Assembly (NCBI GenBank): GCA_963575745.1
Contig: CAUYUJ010022393.1
Coordinates: 426,501-490,500 of the forward strand
Origin: Prorocentrum cordatum
Taxonomy: Eukaryota; Sar; Dinophyceae; Prorocentrales; Prorocentraceae
Length of the DNA: 64,000 bases
Direction of reading: 5' to 3'
Shown: positions 63,718-64,000 of the stretch, piece by piece
Position numbering within the stretch: the stretch's first letter is position 1
How the letters are laid out: every line of letters starts with the position of its first letter
Notes under the pieces: generated by a model
What the model was told of the DNA's origin: nothing
Databases searched by the model: none
Seen by the model: the letters and a program-made list of their open reading frames with translations, nothing else
Position numbers and translations under genes: made by a program

Positions 63718-64000
63718 GCTGCAACAAACCGTGGCAGGGCTGGGCGTCCCGAAGGATGGCGCGATGTGAACGTGCGCGCTTGGCAACCGCGCCAGCGCAC
63801 GCCCCCGCCAAATGTAGCTGCAGCACTGCGCCCTGCCCAGGCCAAACCTGCCCCACCTGTGCGGGAGAGGCAGCCGCTCACCCCGCTCGTCCTCACGCGC
63901 ATCCAGGCGCATCGCAGCGCCTCCCCGAGGCACAGCGAGGGAAGCGCCCACCACGTCAGCCCCCGCCCAGACGCGGCCGACCCCGACCAGGCCACAGCCA
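58033..64000 (+). CDS. Giant ORF, at least 1,989 codons, runs off the window
   Basis: One continuous frame from ATG 58033 (further ATGs at 58039 and 58045) to the window end with no stop. Landmarks by residue: hydrophobic stretch ~27-45 (LAIMWRFAFSLALPSLAGA), signal-peptide or anchor-like; possible membrane segments ~496-512 (CLICLLVATYAIAIAM) and ~601-621 (AIATGGVVCGLLLVGAKLLA); ADP-ribosyltransferase-like segment ~925-985 (TVFWHGTRGDLAARLAACGG, then TYVSVHPSLAAWYA), with His and Tyr placed as in PARP/ART folds; Cys-rich cluster ~1418-1490 (SCLQCRFQCCQYC, CPDCG); Gln/Pro/Ala-rich from ~1766. Codon use matches the preceding ORF. No RT or endonuclease motif is seen inside the window. Probably the second ORF of a large retroelement or virus-like element. 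Confidence 0.7.
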   Translation, partial: MYMSMQGYLKMRADMQPLAHRSRRLPGLAIMWRFAFSLALPSLAGAHPSSGGAPQHGGGFLLQHVERASLFYLYDDSIYKYDHCTILDPIVNGTAAASPCSIGQAHSGGFSPAAVPRYCPTGPTTPMRDRGEPEEDPAFWHLMMIRARLIPCAAAWAPGEDNQDMFWAWLEDCVPYILATLHLPQYDHLFLEASEDTTDALRHRTAVDMCEDIWHRAGPDRQRINRNLTRIQSSREYATRYFGLLLEHQGARATLVGPEAFMAPLPPYLSRAHALLPRGLPPPDHDAMAYLADVILHQPPDMLPLVEAELAAAPTDGTDQAAEDPVSWLLQHIAASDIGNTSMDSFHASEDSQDDIDIQDRDGTIPSGDSAQRDRDSEPHSGLAPWQRSAPHTSDQVDPSARPNDAEGATAADVTSHPTASPAHARPCSGGFSPAAPLARPGHPQTAGGDNVTDSNPSAIDHWQADIDNDPIDDEHPDASGPHEPQHSSAASRHCGCLICLLVATYAIAIAMPYKDQIDGYLPTPSRDPSYRQRRRRQATAPGPSASTIFRRKTTYYVTSTLRATLKWTSDKLRDGVSGGATAVGSGFGGVLKWASGKLGAIATGGVVCGLLLVGAKLLAQGAVGHVGARICARALDSSTAHWCLRCCQPSRKPKDEATHKMPCTLADVHDDQQVHALRHPLLQEHYAAAVAAAVADVTTATTAAIAEATAAVSRASSVTPRSTSPTPRDGSKNGTTFGNLPTNEDATAHGSDTEPRETRERTHGSPWSIFRHADARGSSPSPDADTQPPRRRARYASPDRPQASSGPGTPYTALKPPTRNSRTTIQRDPAVPEPPKSILNALYQNGFALGNSGVSTEDIKDALRLHDHPRFTHDPTLQVLGPWTDIMQRPPNRLTWVLEDSGGNSGETIFPYLTWDLRQPTTDAPTVFWHGTRGDLAARLAACGGHLLPGPRRETKGRTGTNVGRTYVSVHPSLAAWYAIPPHPPYSLEDDTLAWGPIALWMCEATQPPRGENRHNYVKGEAHGARLIYPRVLSLLIRMDWCAPTEAASRCRALPHAYGMGDCAHALHIAGYDHPDLREAAEAHDQEASTRRRSTIAAAWPPPQALYSPEAARAWAKQHYDTEAATRDDPNQPRPRVSLHILQLDPKPLIDLVYTGLQAVPVRGHPDAHGSRPSGSSPGAASDPPRTHKSGTALARSPDPSSTSSGVDERRTPSLISAAAALARGRARARRSASRSSRQGDGNSTSDNSGIETWEHIVTEEEPTAYHVLAYHVRDVRSRVNAPGIEVWLDPGDHHDGAYLPWGTTVMGYRVIDPTVDGRDGWVILHHDHGDTTTKLWAPTQVHVKGDDSWRTVMVPADMGPQWIRCHAEDARLPAEVVRTTGQSWFADVWPLWDRPRPHPDDPGTNEHALPPLPGRWSCLQCRFQCCQYCAARRNTQLGTSGQPTCPDCGRSGLRTLMDWSTDYSCNSWTCAYSTNKRDSDTCCLSSRCPHPPRPHNQLDVRATGMPPHILARQFGNAPALHDLKEPPRAPSGPGGEPPQPGQAGYQGQWYLPPQPRRVPRQGLPDGTTRPPGFTGTGMPEEPSPDQPLWREGYVLFSPHQALKEELTFNKTVRRPFSLAITNMYRDRVTVRTVCELIAERTHMTRTRWRDVVLYWDAEGGPGPQALDYDMRLCDAMVSRATTEAELNHDRSNRGSFCLYGPAHQRAINITAISEPQNIDYTEYVRRYSPVGETYPDHAFEHVYRGWQRPDVPTIPPDTRPLSRADWQRHQQHQQRIQQRDQRDAGQQGTPRYRSPARVPTGGNTAYDGAAAYHRGPIGAMPAAAGAAASSYGQAPNARVHPAAIGYSRAPLHALRATSPVPGSTRAWGLYSGRHQGPSSNQPAVITPAASAQGAATNRGRAGRPEGWRDVNVRAWQPRQRTPPPNVAAALRPAQAKPAPPVRERQPLTPLVLTRIQAHRSASPRHSEGSAHHVSPRPDAADPDQATA

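Noticed and set aside
1-64000. tRNA, rRNA or spliced-leader RNA genes
   Set aside because: No cloverleaf with conserved T-loop or rRNA core was recognised by eye. The only leader match (1929-1965) lacks the Sm-site and intron part of an SL RNA gene and is a retroposed relict.

Overview
The window is nuclear DNA of a dinoflagellate and appears to consist almost entirely of mobile and repeated DNA; I found no ordinary host gene that I can name. The lineage call rests on two tandem copies of the dinoflagellate spliced-leader sequence at 1929-1965. It is supported by very GC-rich sequence, many microsatellites, and retroelement proteins (copia, tyrosine-recombinase and DDE types) of the kind that fill Symbiodinium-like genomes.

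Layout. 1-1.7 kb: degenerate 12-bp repeats and a (CAT)n tract. 1.9-6.9 kb: a decayed LINE with an intact ORF1 and a frameshifted endonuclease/reverse transcriptase (RT), bounded on both sides by (CAT/ATC)n. 6.9-7.6 kb: a 77-bp minisatellite. 9.4-24.6 kb: a decayed Ty1/copia-like LTR retrotransposon of about 15 kb with gag zinc knuckle, RING-H2, pre-integrase, integrase, RT and RNase H remnants between ~270-bp direct repeats. 24.95-28.2 kb: a 1.5-kb cassette (73-bp minisatellite plus long purine tract) present twice in tandem. 28.4-39.0 kb: a ~0.7-kb tandem repeat, one unit of which is split by a 6.7-kb tyrosine-recombinase (DIRS/PAT/Ngaro-like) retrotransposon with clear A1...B1-A2-B2 split direct repeats. 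41.3-54.8 kb: a mosaic with a duplicated unknown ORF, an OTU-like motif, a DDE transposase, an HU-like reading frame and Cys-rich fragments. 55-64 kb: an intact 855-aa ORF followed in the same frame, past a single TGA, by an open frame of at least 1,989 codons that runs off the window.

The most novel signal is at RNA/DNA-structure level. Three families of tiny dispersed hairpins occur, each concentrated in a different part of the window. One has GNRA-like loops on GCGGG/CCCGC-type stems (about 11-22 kb). One has AGCA loops on CCCCGC/GCGGGG-type stems (41-55 kb). One has TTCA loops with a conserved bulged C and strongly covarying outer stems (57-64 kb). Compensatory stem changes and use of more than one reading frame argue that the structure, not the encoded peptide, is what is copied or kept.

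How the parts fit: the autonomous elements (LINE, copia, YR element, DDE transposon, the giant-ORF element) are independent insertions of different ages. The copia and LINE pol regions are heavily frameshifted; the 55-64 kb element is the youngest-looking.
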